A stretch of DNA of 60,594 bases from Clostridia bacterium (GTDB taxonomy: Bacteria; Bacillota; Clostridia; Oscillospirales; QAMX01). Below are positions 10,064 to 17,179 of this stretch, in pieces. Positions within the stretch are counted from its first letter, which is position 1. Each line of letters begins with the position of its first letter. A model generated the notes under the pieces. It did not search any database. It saw only the letters and a list, made by a program, of their open reading frames with translations, and was not told where the DNA came from. The DNA lies in the NCBI GenBank assembly GCA_017441705.1, contig JAFRWU010000085.1, positions 1-60,594 of the forward strand, written 5' to 3'. A program made the translations under genes and the position numbers.

Positions 10064-10549
10064 ATGAGCGAACCCGAAGTGAAAGAAAAGAAGAAAGGCT
10101 TCATCCAGGAATTCAAGGAGTTTGCCATCTCCGGCAACATGTTCGACATGGCCATCGGTATCATCATCGGCGGCGTGTTCAAGGACCTGGTCGCTTCCTT
10201 CACCACCAACGTAATCATGCCCATCATCAGCATCTTCACCGGGGGCATCAGTTTCGACGAATGGAAGATCGAGCTTCCCTCCATCTTTGAGAAGGTCGAT
10301 CCCGAGACCGGCGAAGTCATCAAGAACTACCTGACCTTCGGTACCTTCATCTCCGCGATCATCAGCTTCCTGATCCTGATGCTGGTCGTGTTCCTGCTGG
10401 TCAAGGGCGTCAACAAGCTCCGCAAGGCCGCCGAGGCCAGAAAGGCCAAGGAGGAAGCTCCGGCCGAAGAGCCCGCTCCCGAACCGACCAAGGAAGAAGT
10501 CCTGCTCACCGAGATCCGCGACCTGCTTGCCGCGAAGAAGGACGAGTAA
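10064..10549 (+). CDS. mscL: Large-conductance mechanosensitive channel MscL
   Basis: Pentameric membrane pore opened by membrane tension to release solutes on hypo-osmotic shock. The protein has 161 residues. The N-terminal amphipathic helix (FIQEFKEFAISGNMFDMAIG) leads into TM1 (IIIGGVFKDLVASFTTNVIMP), a periplasmic loop, and TM2 (TFISAIISFLILMLVVFLLV). A charged C-terminal helix with proline and glutamate repeats (EEAPAEEPAPEPTKEE) ends the chain, somewhat longer than in E. coli. It is preceded by AGGAGG. Confidence 0.97.
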   Translation: MSEPEVKEKKKGFIQEFKEFAISGNMFDMAIGIIIGGVFKDLVASFTTNVIMPIISIFTGGISFDEWKIELPSIFEKVDPETGEVIKNYLTFGTFISAIISFLILMLVVFLLVKGVNKLRKAAEARKAKEEAPAEEPAPEPTKEEVLLTEIRDLLAAKKDE

Positions 10550-10558
10550 GAAGGCTTC

Positions 10559-12325
10559 ATGGAACTGAATTTCACGATCGCCGAGCCCCAGATCGTCTCC
10601 ACGGTCGAAGGCTCGGCCTTCGGCGTCCTGCCCGAAAACGCCGACAATACCGAACCTCTCCGGAAGGCCTTCGCCTGGCTTTCGGAGCACCCGGGCACCA
10701 GACTGCGTCTGGAAAAGGCGACCTACCGCTTCGCCACCCCCGAACGGATCGTGATCAAAGACGTCACGGACGGCATGTTCGACGGAGGCGGCGCAGAGCT
10801 TCTTTTCTCCGCCAAGGGCAGTTTCGACGTCGTTTCCTGCAAAAGATTCGAGATCAGGAACCTTTTCGTGGACTGGGACTGGGACGGCGCATACCGTCTT
10901 GCCGACATGATCCGCGTGGTGGGCAAGGGCGAAGGGTATACCGAGTTCGAGCATTTTGAGGTCGACGAGGTGCAGAAAAGGCCCTGGCAGACCATCAATC
11001 AGTACGATCCGGTCCTGCTGACCCCCGGATGCGAGGGCGGGAAGGAATACGAGATCAACTATCTGACCCCGGCCACGAAGGGGATCGAATACCCCGGCGG
11101 CAATCACTCGATCCTCCGGCACGACGGCCTTCTGGACGACGTGGAGATCGGCGAGGTTTACTGCCTCCGCTACGAGATGTACGGCACCAACGCCTTCGTC
11201 GTCCGCGCCTCGGAGCACATCACCTTCCGGGACGTGACGGTCTGGTCGGTGCCGGGCATGGCCTTCATCGTCACCGGCGCGACGAAATATTTCCGTTTCC
11301 AGCGCTGCGTCGTGGCGAAAAAGCCGGGGACCAACCGCAATATCTCGGCCACCGCCGATTCCATGCACATCGGCAACTCCGGCGGCTACGCCATCGTGGA
11401 GGACTGCGACTTCTCCTTCGCGGGCGACGACGGGATCAACATCCACGACAACGTGGGGCTCATCACCGCGAAGATCGACGACCGCACCTTCGTCGTGCAG
11501 ACCCGTCTTGCCTGCGAAGAAGGCGACGAGATCGGTCTTCTCCGGGACGACATCCTGGACGTCGGCTTCACCGCGAAGGTGGAAAAGCTGGAGCCGATGG
11601 AGAACCGGCTGCAAAAAATCGTCTTCGACCGGCCGCTCCCCGAAGGGTGCGGCAAAAACTGGGTGACCTTCAACACGAAGTTTTCCACCCGAAACTATAT
11701 TTTCCGCAACAATTACTTCCACGAGAACCGCGCCCGCGGTCTGCTTCTCGGCGCCAGCTGCGGCCTTGTGGAAAACAACGTGATTTACCGGACCCAGGGG
11801 CCCGCCATCTGGACGGTGGTGGACATCGAGCCCCGCTGGTCGGAGGGTACCGGCGTGCACGATCTGACCGTCCGGAACAACAAGTTCATCGACTGCAACG
11901 TGAACGAATGGGCCTCCACGGTCTACGTGCGCACCCTGATCCCCGCGGGCGATTCCCCCTCGGCGGTATTCCGGGATATCGTCTTTGAGAACAATCTCTT
12001 CGAAAACTGCCCCTCCTTCGCGATCTCCCTGCGTTCGGCCGGGAACGTGAAGCTCGTCGGGAACACCTTCCGCACCTCCTCTCCCCGCAAAAACCCGCGT
12101 CCCGAGCGCGGCGCCGTGGAGATCGAAAAGTGCCGGGACGTCGAGATCCGGGACAACGCGGTGGTAAAGACCCGCTATTACAGCGGCCCTCTGACCCGCA
12201 ACCGCTATCCCCACGTCAACAAGGGCATGCTGAAGTGCACCCTGGACCGGGAACCGCTGACGATCTACGCGGACGACGTGGATTCCTACCGCGTATCCGG
12301 AACGGTCCTGCGGAACGATCTCTGA
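10559..12325 (+). CDS. Right-handed beta-helix protein, GH110-like
   Basis: Predicted glycoside hydrolase of 588 residues with many beta-helix coils (repeats such as FEIRNLFVDW, ITFRDVTVWS, DIVFENNLFENC, VKLVGNTFR). The central segment SMHIGNSGGYAIVEDCDFSFAGDDGINIHDN resembles the acidic active-site region of GH110 exo-alpha-1,3-galactosidases, with the paired aspartates in GDDGINIH. There is no signal peptide, so an intracellular substrate or a non-classical route is implied. It starts 9 bases after mscL and is followed by hslO, an odd place for a glycosidase. Other parallel beta-helix families (GH28, GH120-like) cannot be excluded. Confidence 0.65.
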   Translation: MELNFTIAEPQIVSTVEGSAFGVLPENADNTEPLRKAFAWLSEHPGTRLRLEKATYRFATPERIVIKDVTDGMFDGGGAELLFSAKGSFDVVSCKRFEIRNLFVDWDWDGAYRLADMIRVVGKGEGYTEFEHFEVDEVQKRPWQTINQYDPVLLTPGCEGGKEYEINYLTPATKGIEYPGGNHSILRHDGLLDDVEIGEVYCLRYEMYGTNAFVVRASEHITFRDVTVWSVPGMAFIVTGATKYFRFQRCVVAKKPGTNRNISATADSMHIGNSGGYAIVEDCDFSFAGDDGINIHDNVGLITAKIDDRTFVVQTRLACEEGDEIGLLRDDILDVGFTAKVEKLEPMENRLQKIVFDRPLPEGCGKNWVTFNTKFSTRNYIFRNNYFHENRARGLLLGASCGLVENNVIYRTQGPAIWTVVDIEPRWSEGTGVHDLTVRNNKFIDCNVNEWASTVYVRTLIPAGDSPSAVFRDIVFENNLFENCPSFAISLRSAGNVKLVGNTFRTSSPRKNPRPERGAVEIEKCRDVEIRDNAVVKTRYYSGPLTRNRYPHVNKGMLKCTLDREPLTIYADDVDSYRVSGTVLRNDL

Positions 12326-12341
12326 AAGGAACGAACGACAC

Positions 12342-13262
12342 GTGTCAAAGAACACTCTGATCCGCGCGCTTTCCCGCGACGGTTACGTGGACGTCATCGC
12401 CGCGGACAGCACCGCCATGGTGGAGGAGGCGCGCCGGATCCATTCGACCCGTCCCACCGCCACCGCCGCCCTGGGAAGGCTTCTCACCGCGGCGTCCATG
12501 ATGGGAAGCGACCTGAAAAGCGACGACGCCTCCGTCACTCTGCGCGTCAAGGGCTCGGGAGAGATCGGAACGATCCTCTGCACCGCCGACCGCACCGCTT
12601 CTGCGCGGGGCACCGTTGCAAACCCTCTCTGCGATCCGCCCAGAAAGCCGTCGGGCAAGCTTGACGTCGGCGCCGCCGTGGGAAACGACGGCACCCTGGA
12701 GGTCATCCGCGACCTGGGCTTCGGAGAGCCCTACGCCGGCCGCGTCCCCCTGGTTTCGGGAGAGATCGCCGAGGATCTGACCTCCTATTTCTTCCGGAGC
12801 GAGCAGACGCCTACGGTGCTCGGCCTCGGCGTCCTGACCGAAAGCGAACGCGTCCTGGCCGCCGGAGGCTATCTGATCCGGCTCCTGCCCGGCGCGCCGG
12901 ACCGCGTGATCGACGAGCTGGAGCGCTGCGCGCCGCTTTTCGTCCCGGTGACCGAGCTGCTTTCGGGCGGCGCGGGTCCCGAGGAGATCGTAAAGCTCCT
13001 CCTGCCGGGATTCGATATGGAGATCCTGCCCGACTCGAAGCGGGAGGTCGCCTATCGCTGCCGCTGCTCCCGGGAGCGGGTCGCACGCGCCCTGATCTCG
13101 ATGGGGCAGAAGGAGCTTTTCCGTTTCGCGGAGGAATGCCGCGAGGAGCCTGCCGAGATCAAATGCGAATTCTGCACGAAAAAATACGTCTTCACCTCCG
13201 GCGATCTTCTGGCTCTTGCCCGCGCCGCACGGAGCGAAGACGGCTCCGGAGAGGAAGGCTGA
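12342..13262 (+). CDS. hslO: Redox-regulated chaperone Hsp33
   Basis: Cytosolic holdase activated by oxidation and unfolding, which protects proteins against bleach-type oxidants. It has 306 residues and starts with GTG after GAAAGGA. The C-terminal zinc switch is present, with C-x-C in YRCRCSRER and C-x-x-C in KCEFCTKKY. The N-terminal core carries the LLTAASMMGSDLK segment and ARGTVANPLCD. It follows the GH110-like gene by 16 bases and probably shares the transcript. Confidence 0.95.
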   Translation: MSKNTLIRALSRDGYVDVIAADSTAMVEEARRIHSTRPTATAALGRLLTAASMMGSDLKSDDASVTLRVKGSGEIGTILCTADRTASARGTVANPLCDPPRKPSGKLDVGAAVGNDGTLEVIRDLGFGEPYAGRVPLVSGEIAEDLTSYFFRSEQTPTVLGLGVLTESERVLAAGGYLIRLLPGAPDRVIDELERCAPLFVPVTELLSGGAGPEEIVKLLLPGFDMEILPDSKREVAYRCRCSRERVARALISMGQKELFRFAEECREEPAEIKCEFCTKKYVFTSGDLLALARAARSEDGSGEEG

Positions 13263-13458
13263 AAGGGCTTCCCGCCGGGAAGGTCCGGAGGGCGGGACAA
13301 GATCCCCGCCGCGCCGAAGCAAAAGCAAGGCCCGCCAGATCAGGCGCGCCGCGTTCTCAGCCGGCAGCCGGACAAAGCCTTTATCCTTTTCCCCCTGCAG
13401 AATACAAAAAAAGCGAACCGCCGGGCTGCGCCGGGCGGCTCGGGAAAGAGAGGCAGTT

Positions 13459-14673
13459 TTGTCACAAACCATCAAAGTCGGCGTCTTCGGCGCCGGACGG
13501 GGCGAGCCGTATATCGACCTGATTTCCCGGGAGGATCCGGACGTCATCCGCGTCGTCGCGGTATGCGACAAGCGGGCGGACCGCCTGGAAAACATGAAAA
13601 AATACGAAGGCCTTCCGCGGTTTTCCGATTTTGAGAGCTTTCTGGAATACGGAAAAAAGGCCGGTATGAACGCCGTTTTTCTGGCGAATTTCTTTCATCA
13701 GCACACGCCGTACGCCATCCGTGCCATGGAAAACGGCATGGACGTGGTGAGCGAATGCACCGCCGCCTCCACCCTGAAGGAATGCGTCGAGCTCTGCAGG
13801 GCGGTCGAGCGGACCGAAAGGAAGTATATCCTGGCCGAGAATTATCCCTTCATGACCCCGAATCTTCTGATGAAGAAGCTGATCGACCAGGGAACGCTCG
13901 GCACCCCGCTCTACGCCGAAGGCGAATACAACCATTCGGGAACGCTGGCGGAGCTCCGGGAGCTGACGCCCTTCCCGAACCACTGGAGGGCGTGGATGCC
14001 CCGCACCTACTACGTGACCCACGCCATGGGACCTCTGATGTACATGACCGGGTCCGAGCCCCGCTACGTCTCGGCCAGGGCGGCCCATTCCGGCCTTCTG
14101 GAAAAGATCCGGGATTTCCGTCCCAACGACGACGGGATGGCGCGGCTCTTCTGCGAGATGTCCAACGGCATGATCGCCAGCGTGACCGGCTGCACCGCCA
14201 TGGCCTCGGATTACAGCCGCTACCGCGTGGCGGGCGATATCGCCTCGGTGGAGCAGGGCGGCTACACCGGCGGAAAGGTGCGCCTTTTCTACACGAGCCA
14301 CACCAAACCCGCCGACGTCCCGAACGAGGAGGAATATCTCACCCCCGACCTCGCCTCCTTCGGACCGAAGGCCGAACAGGCTTTGAACGCCGGCCACGGC
14401 GGAGGCGATTTCTGGATCGTGCAGGAGATGATCGAGGTCCTCGGAGGCGGCGGCAGGGAGCCCTTCTTCGACGTGTACAGGAGCGTGGCCATGTCGGCCG
14501 CGGCGATCCTCGGATGGAGGAGCTGCCTGAACCACGGCGAGAATTTCCGCATCCCCGATTTCCGGAACGAGGAAGAGCGCCGGGCTGTGGAAAGCGACGA
14601 TCTCACTCCCTTCCCGGACGAAAACGGCGAGGGCAGGACTTTGCCTCCCTCCACCCGTTACGGCAGATACTGA
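13459..14673 (+). CDS. Gfo/Idh/MocA-family oxidoreductase
   Basis: NAD(P)-dependent sugar or inositol oxidoreductase, 404 residues. The Rossmann fold begins at VGVFGAGRGEPYI. The usual EKP motif of the family is changed: the equivalent stretch reads SECTAASTLKE, so the conserved lysine is missing, whereas the AENYPFMTPNL and YVTHAMGPLMYMTG segments with a possible catalytic histidine are kept. The chosen start is TTG at 13459, five bases after AGAGAGG and at the natural beginning of the fold; the frame remains open upstream to 13216 but that part overlaps hslO and is not family-like. Family members near glycosidases often process liberated sugars. Confidence 0.85.
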   Translation: MSQTIKVGVFGAGRGEPYIDLISREDPDVIRVVAVCDKRADRLENMKKYEGLPRFSDFESFLEYGKKAGMNAVFLANFFHQHTPYAIRAMENGMDVVSECTAASTLKECVELCRAVERTERKYILAENYPFMTPNLLMKKLIDQGTLGTPLYAEGEYNHSGTLAELRELTPFPNHWRAWMPRTYYVTHAMGPLMYMTGSEPRYVSARAAHSGLLEKIRDFRPNDDGMARLFCEMSNGMIASVTGCTAMASDYSRYRVAGDIASVEQGGYTGGKVRLFYTSHTKPADVPNEEEYLTPDLASFGPKAEQALNAGHGGGDFWIVQEMIEVLGGGGREPFFDVYRSVAMSAAAILGWRSCLNHGENFRIPDFRNEEERRAVESDDLTPFPDENGEGRTLPPSTRYGRY

Positions 14674-14696
14674 GAAACGCCCGATATGGAAACGCA

Positions 14697-14733
14697 GGAC
14701 CCGCGGCGGAAGCGATGCTTCCGGCGCGGGTCC
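14697..14733 (+). terminator. Hairpin after the oxidoreductase gene
   Basis: Nested stem GGACCCGCG...CGCGGGTCC enclosing GGAAGC/GCTTCC. The tail is TTAGAAGG rather than a T-run, so termination is probable but not certain. Confidence 0.5.
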
Positions 14734-14754
14734 TTAGAAGGCTTTGGGAGCAGA

Positions 14755-14892
14755 ATGTCGGCTGAGGCTTGGGCAAATTACTGCGCGCTCCGGGCAACAA
14801 ACAGCGAAGCATCGCTAAGATTACTCGAGAGTGTTGCTCCAAATCTGTACTCGGCATTGGAAGAGACTTACGCGGAGGTGTTTGGATTATGA
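14755..14892 (+). CDS. Hypothetical 45-residue protein
   Basis: Small ORF beginning MSAEAWANYCALRATNSEAS with GGGAGCA four bases before the ATG. It is predicted to be helical and mildly acidic. Its stop overlaps the next start as ATGA, indicating translational coupling with the following 80-residue ORF. No family was recognised. Confidence 0.45.
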   Translation: MSAEAWANYCALRATNSEASLRLLESVAPNLYSALEETYAEVFGL

Positions 14893-15131
14893 CCAAAGAA
14901 GAGCTTCAAAAAGAAATTGTTGAAGATGAAAAAAGAAACGGTCATGTTTGGTACGCAAAATACATTGAAATGTTCGGGTACGAAGAACCATTATTTTGCC
15001 CATGCATCTTTGAAAGCCATTGGAAAAAGTTGGAAGAAATTGCGAAAGAATGCGTCGAAAAAGGGAAAACCGCTACGGAACTCGGGTTATATCCAAGAGA
15101 ATCCAATAAAGACGACGATTTACTGATTTGA
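14889..15131 (+). CDS. Hypothetical 80-residue protein
   Basis: Begins MTKEELQKEIVEDEKRNGHV and ends ESNKDDDLLI. It is lysine- and glutamate-rich with one C-x-C pair in EEPLFCPCIFESHW. Codon use is AT-richer than the neighbours, which points to foreign origin. It overlaps the preceding ORF by four bases. The function is unknown. Confidence 0.5.
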   Translation: MTKEELQKEIVEDEKRNGHVWYAKYIEMFGYEEPLFCPCIFESHWKKLEEIAKECVEKGKTATELGLYPRESNKDDDLLI

Positions 15132-15175
15132 TTTTCTTCAATTCTGTATAAAAGGTTGACAAAAGGCGGTGATTC

Positions 15176-15331
15176 GTGATAAACTGTACACGTAAATTAA
15201 AGCCGGAGGAAATTTCCACGATTGAGCGGGCGCTCTGCACCGGACAGCTCGTGGAGATCATGCCGATGCGGGACGGGAGCCTGAAGGTGAAAACCGTCCG
15301 GAAAACCGAAATAACGACCCCTTTGGGATAG
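15176..15331 (+). CDS. Hypothetical 51-residue protein, mobile-element type
   Basis: GTG-initiated frame beginning MINCTRKLKPEEISTIERAL and ending KTVRKTEITTPLG. The layout (a helix, then a short beta pair containing VEIMPMRDG and VKTVRK) resembles small ORFs often found in Clostridial phages and conjugative elements; that comparison is from memory. A TTGACA at 15156-15161 with TAAACT at 15180-15185 overlaps the start, so the true start or promoter remains open. A strong terminator follows. Confidence 0.5.
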   Translation: MINCTRKLKPEEISTIERALCTGQLVEIMPMRDGSLKVKTVRKTEITTPLG

Positions 15332-15351
15332 ACCTCAGGGAAGAGCTGATC

Positions 15352-15390
15352 GAGGCTGACAGTCGAAAGACTGTTGGCCTCTTTTTTATT
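15352..15390 (+). terminator. Strong rho-independent terminator
   Basis: Thirteen-base-pair stem (15352-15364 with 15369-15381, two G-T wobbles), GAAA tetraloop and a run of six T. It isolates the 51-aa ORF from the tRNA downstream. Confidence 0.85.
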
Positions 15391-15402
15391 TGCCGATAAC
15401 TT

Positions 15403-15478
15403 GCCAGCATAGCTCAATCAGCAGAGCAACCGCCTTGTAAGCGGTAGGTTACAGGTGCAAGTCCTGTTGTTGGCTCCA
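15403..15478 (+). tRNA. tRNA-Thr (anticodon TGT), atypical D and T loops
   Basis: A 76-base cloverleaf with encoded CCA. Acceptor stem GCCAGCA/TGTTGGC, D stem GCTC/GAGC, anticodon stem ACCGC/GCGGT around loop CTTGTAA, and T stem ACAGG/CCTGT. The T loop is TGCAAGT instead of the canonical TTCRANY type and the D loop AATCAGCA lacks the usual GG pair, so the G18-U55 contact cannot form normally. It stands in mobile-element DNA, consistent with a phage-type or degenerate tRNA. Confidence 0.85.
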
Positions 15479-15489
15479 TTCGTTATTCT

Positions 15490-15544
15490 CCCGCGAGACA
15501 CAGCGGGTAAAATAATCACATTCGAAGCCGCGAGACACAGCGGC
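15490..15544 (+). promoter_or_regulatory. Twin hairpins with identical loops in a leader
   Basis: Hairpin 1 is CCCGC-GAGACACA-GCGGG (15490-15507) and hairpin 2 is GCCGC-GAGACACA-GCGGC (15527-15544). The loops are identical and the outermost base pair differs by a compensatory C-G to G-C change. A degenerate third copy, CCCGAGACAAAGGAG, contains the Shine-Dalgarno of the following ORF. They probably act in RNA as a protein-binding or translational control element. Confidence 0.6.
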
Positions 15545-15567
15545 CCGAGACAAAGGAGAACGTGAAA

Positions 15568-15666
15568 ATGGCCTTTACTATCAAGCAGATCAAAGCAACC
15601 CTCTTATTCCGGGCGTTCCCGTTTTTTCAGCCTTTCCAGGATGCGAGGAGCCAGGCGGCGCCGTAA
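15568..15666 (+). pseudogene. Truncated ORF at the junction of the mobile remnant
   Basis: After AAAGGAG an ATG opens MAFTIKQIKATL, which looks like the N-terminus of a mobile-element or phage structural protein. From about codon 12 the frame runs into the antisense of the end of the DUF1624 gene and stops at 15664-15666. Only the first dozen codons are likely original, so it is a broken gene. Confidence 0.55.
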
Positions 15667-16391
15667 AGCACCGGCTGGTGCAGAAGATAGATCCAGATGG
15701 TGTGCCGTCCCACCACGTCGAAGAAGGGGATGTGCACCCGGTAAAACCAGCGCGGGAATTCGCCTCTGACGATGAACCTTCCCGTAAACGCTCCGAACAG
15801 ATAAAGGAAAAAGAAGGGAATCACCGGGAAATAGTCGGAGGAGGCGTAAGACGCGTTCCGGAAGCCGAGCCATCCGAGATATTTTACGTCGAAGGTGCGG
15901 GAGAAGACCGTGAAATACGCAAGGAAAAAGAGGGCGAGCGAAAGAACGGGCAGGAGGAATTCCGCCGCGCGCTTCGCCCCGGCGGGAAGGGGCTGAAGGC
16001 GTTTTGCGAGCATCCGCCAGAGGCTTTCCGCCGCCCAGAAAAGCAGGGCGGAAAGGCCCAGAAGATGCAGGATCCCGAACCGGACGTAGTATCCGTGATC
16101 CATCACCCAGGTCACCAGCGTCACCAGATACGCCGCCGCCAGGAGCCGGAGCCCCCGCTTCCAGTTGCTTCTGGAAAGGCGGCAGGAGATCCCCGAAAAG
16201 GAGATGAAGATCGAGAAGTTGATGAAATGCACGATCACCATCGGCGTCGAGGTCAGCCAGACCGGCGAGATCAGGCGGAAGTCCAGAAGATCGTAAAGGA
16301 AATGATAGATCACCACGTAGAAGATCATGATCCCCCGCACGGTGTCGATCAGGGGGATGCGGTTGTTCTTTCCGTACCGGGGCGTTTCCAT
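15627..16391 (-). CDS. DUF1624 membrane protein (HGSNAT-like acyltransferase family)
   Basis: A 254-residue multi-pass inner membrane protein. The family is related to heparan-alpha-glucosaminide N-acetyltransferase, which moves acetyl groups across membranes. The opening IPLIDTVRGIMIFYVVIYHFLYD matches the family signature, with R and H residues in the first membrane helix. About seven hydrophobic helices follow, and the C-terminus has VVGRHTIWIYLLHQPVLYG, typical of acyltransferase-3-like proteins. Its ATG overlaps the stop of the EEP gene (TGATG), so translation is coupled. Its end coincides with the foreign segment, but the protein seems complete. Confidence 0.88.
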   Translation of the reverse strand: METPRYGKNNRIPLIDTVRGIMIFYVVIYHFLYDLLDFRLISPVWLTSTPMVIVHFINFSIFISFSGISCRLSRSNWKRGLRLLAAAYLVTLVTWVMDHGYYVRFGILHLLGLSALLFWAAESLWRMLAKRLQPLPAGAKRAAEFLLPVLSLALFFLAYFTVFSRTFDVKYLGWLGFRNASYASSDYFPVIPFFFLYLFGAFTGRFIVRGEFPRWFYRVHIPFFDVVGRHTIWIYLLHQPVLYGAAWLLASWKG

Positions 16392-17155
16392 CAGAAGTCC
16401 ACCTCTGCCGAGACCGGATAGTGATCCGAAAGGAAGAGCTCCCCCTTCTTTTGGGTCCAGAGCCGGTACCCCGCGCTCTTCACCGGGGCGGGCGCGAAGA
16501 TGTAGTCGATCTTCCAGTCTTCGGGCGGATCCTTCCGGCCGTAGGCGTGGAAGGTCGGCCCCGAACCGGAAGCCAGATCGCGGAGCCCCGCGTCGAGCAG
16601 GAGACGGATCTCCGGGCTTTCCGGGCCGGCGTTGAAATCGCCGGTAAGAAGATACGGCACGTTCCGCCGCGCCGAATCGGCGGCAATGCGCTCCAGAAGC
16701 TCCCGCGACGCACGCAGGCGCGAAATCTTTCCCTCGTGATCGGTGTGCAGGTTATAAAGCGCGAAGGTCTTTCCGTTCCCGGTATCGGTCAGGCATATCA
16801 TGGTGCAGGCCCGGGGGCAGGGACTCTGATCCTCCGGGAAGCGGGAGCCGGGCAGATCGGGCGTGGGAGAAAGCCAGAAGGTCATGCATTCGTTGAGATT
16901 GAACTCTTCCTTCCGGAAGGCGACGAGCGAGCATTCGCCGAACCGGTCCGCATCCCTTCCTCCGCCCACGAAGCAGTATTCCGGCAGAGCGTCCCGGAGA
17001 GATTCGCGCATGTGCTGCAGCGCCTCCTGAAAGCCGATCACGTCGGGCGCTTCCCGCCGGATGGTCTCCAGGATGAAGGGGAACCGGTTGGGAAACTGCT
17101 GCGCCCCGTCGCGGGGCGTGTCGTAGCGCAGATTGAAGCTTACGATCTGATACAT
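16391..17155 (-). CDS. Endonuclease/exonuclease/phosphatase family protein
   Basis: Metal-dependent phosphodiesterase fold of 254 residues without signal peptide. Motifs in order: VSFNLRYD, the metal-binding glutamate in DVIGFQEALQ, the YNLHTDHE segment with the catalytic histidine, LLTGDFNAGPES, IDYIFAP, and the final SDHYPVSAEV. Substrates in this family range from DNA to sphingolipids and phosphoinositides, so the substrate cannot be read from the sequence. It lies 25 bases after ychF and overlaps the DUF1624 start. Confidence 0.9.
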   Translation of the reverse strand: MYQIVSFNLRYDTPRDGAQQFPNRFPFILETIRREAPDVIGFQEALQHMRESLRDALPEYCFVGGGRDADRFGECSLVAFRKEEFNLNECMTFWLSPTPDLPGSRFPEDQSPCPRACTMICLTDTGNGKTFALYNLHTDHEGKISRLRASRELLERIAADSARRNVPYLLTGDFNAGPESPEIRLLLDAGLRDLASGSGPTFHAYGRKDPPEDWKIDYIFAPAPVKSAGYRLWTQKKGELFLSDHYPVSAEVDF

Positions 17156-17179
17156 GATTTCCAGATCCTTTCGGTTTGC

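Larger units (their letters stand above)
14734..15626. mobile_element. Remnant of a prophage or conjugative element
   Basis: Between the oxidoreductase and the DUF1624 gene base composition drops to AT-richer DNA. The stretch holds two coupled tiny ORFs, a 51-aa ORF like those in phages and conjugative elements, a strong terminator, an atypical tRNA-Thr, twin hairpins and a reading frame cut off where the native minus-strand gene ends (15627). No integrase or att site was recognised. The right junction lies at about 15604-15626. Confidence 0.55.

Noticed and set aside
10040..12355. 771-residue minus-strand frame
   Set aside because: Runs opposite mscL and the beta-helix gene; produced by GC-rich codon bias.
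15490..15544. CRISPR array or guanidine-II riboswitch
   Set aside because: Only two short hairpins with no spacers of uniform length, and the loops are GAGACACA, not the ACGR loops of that riboswitch.
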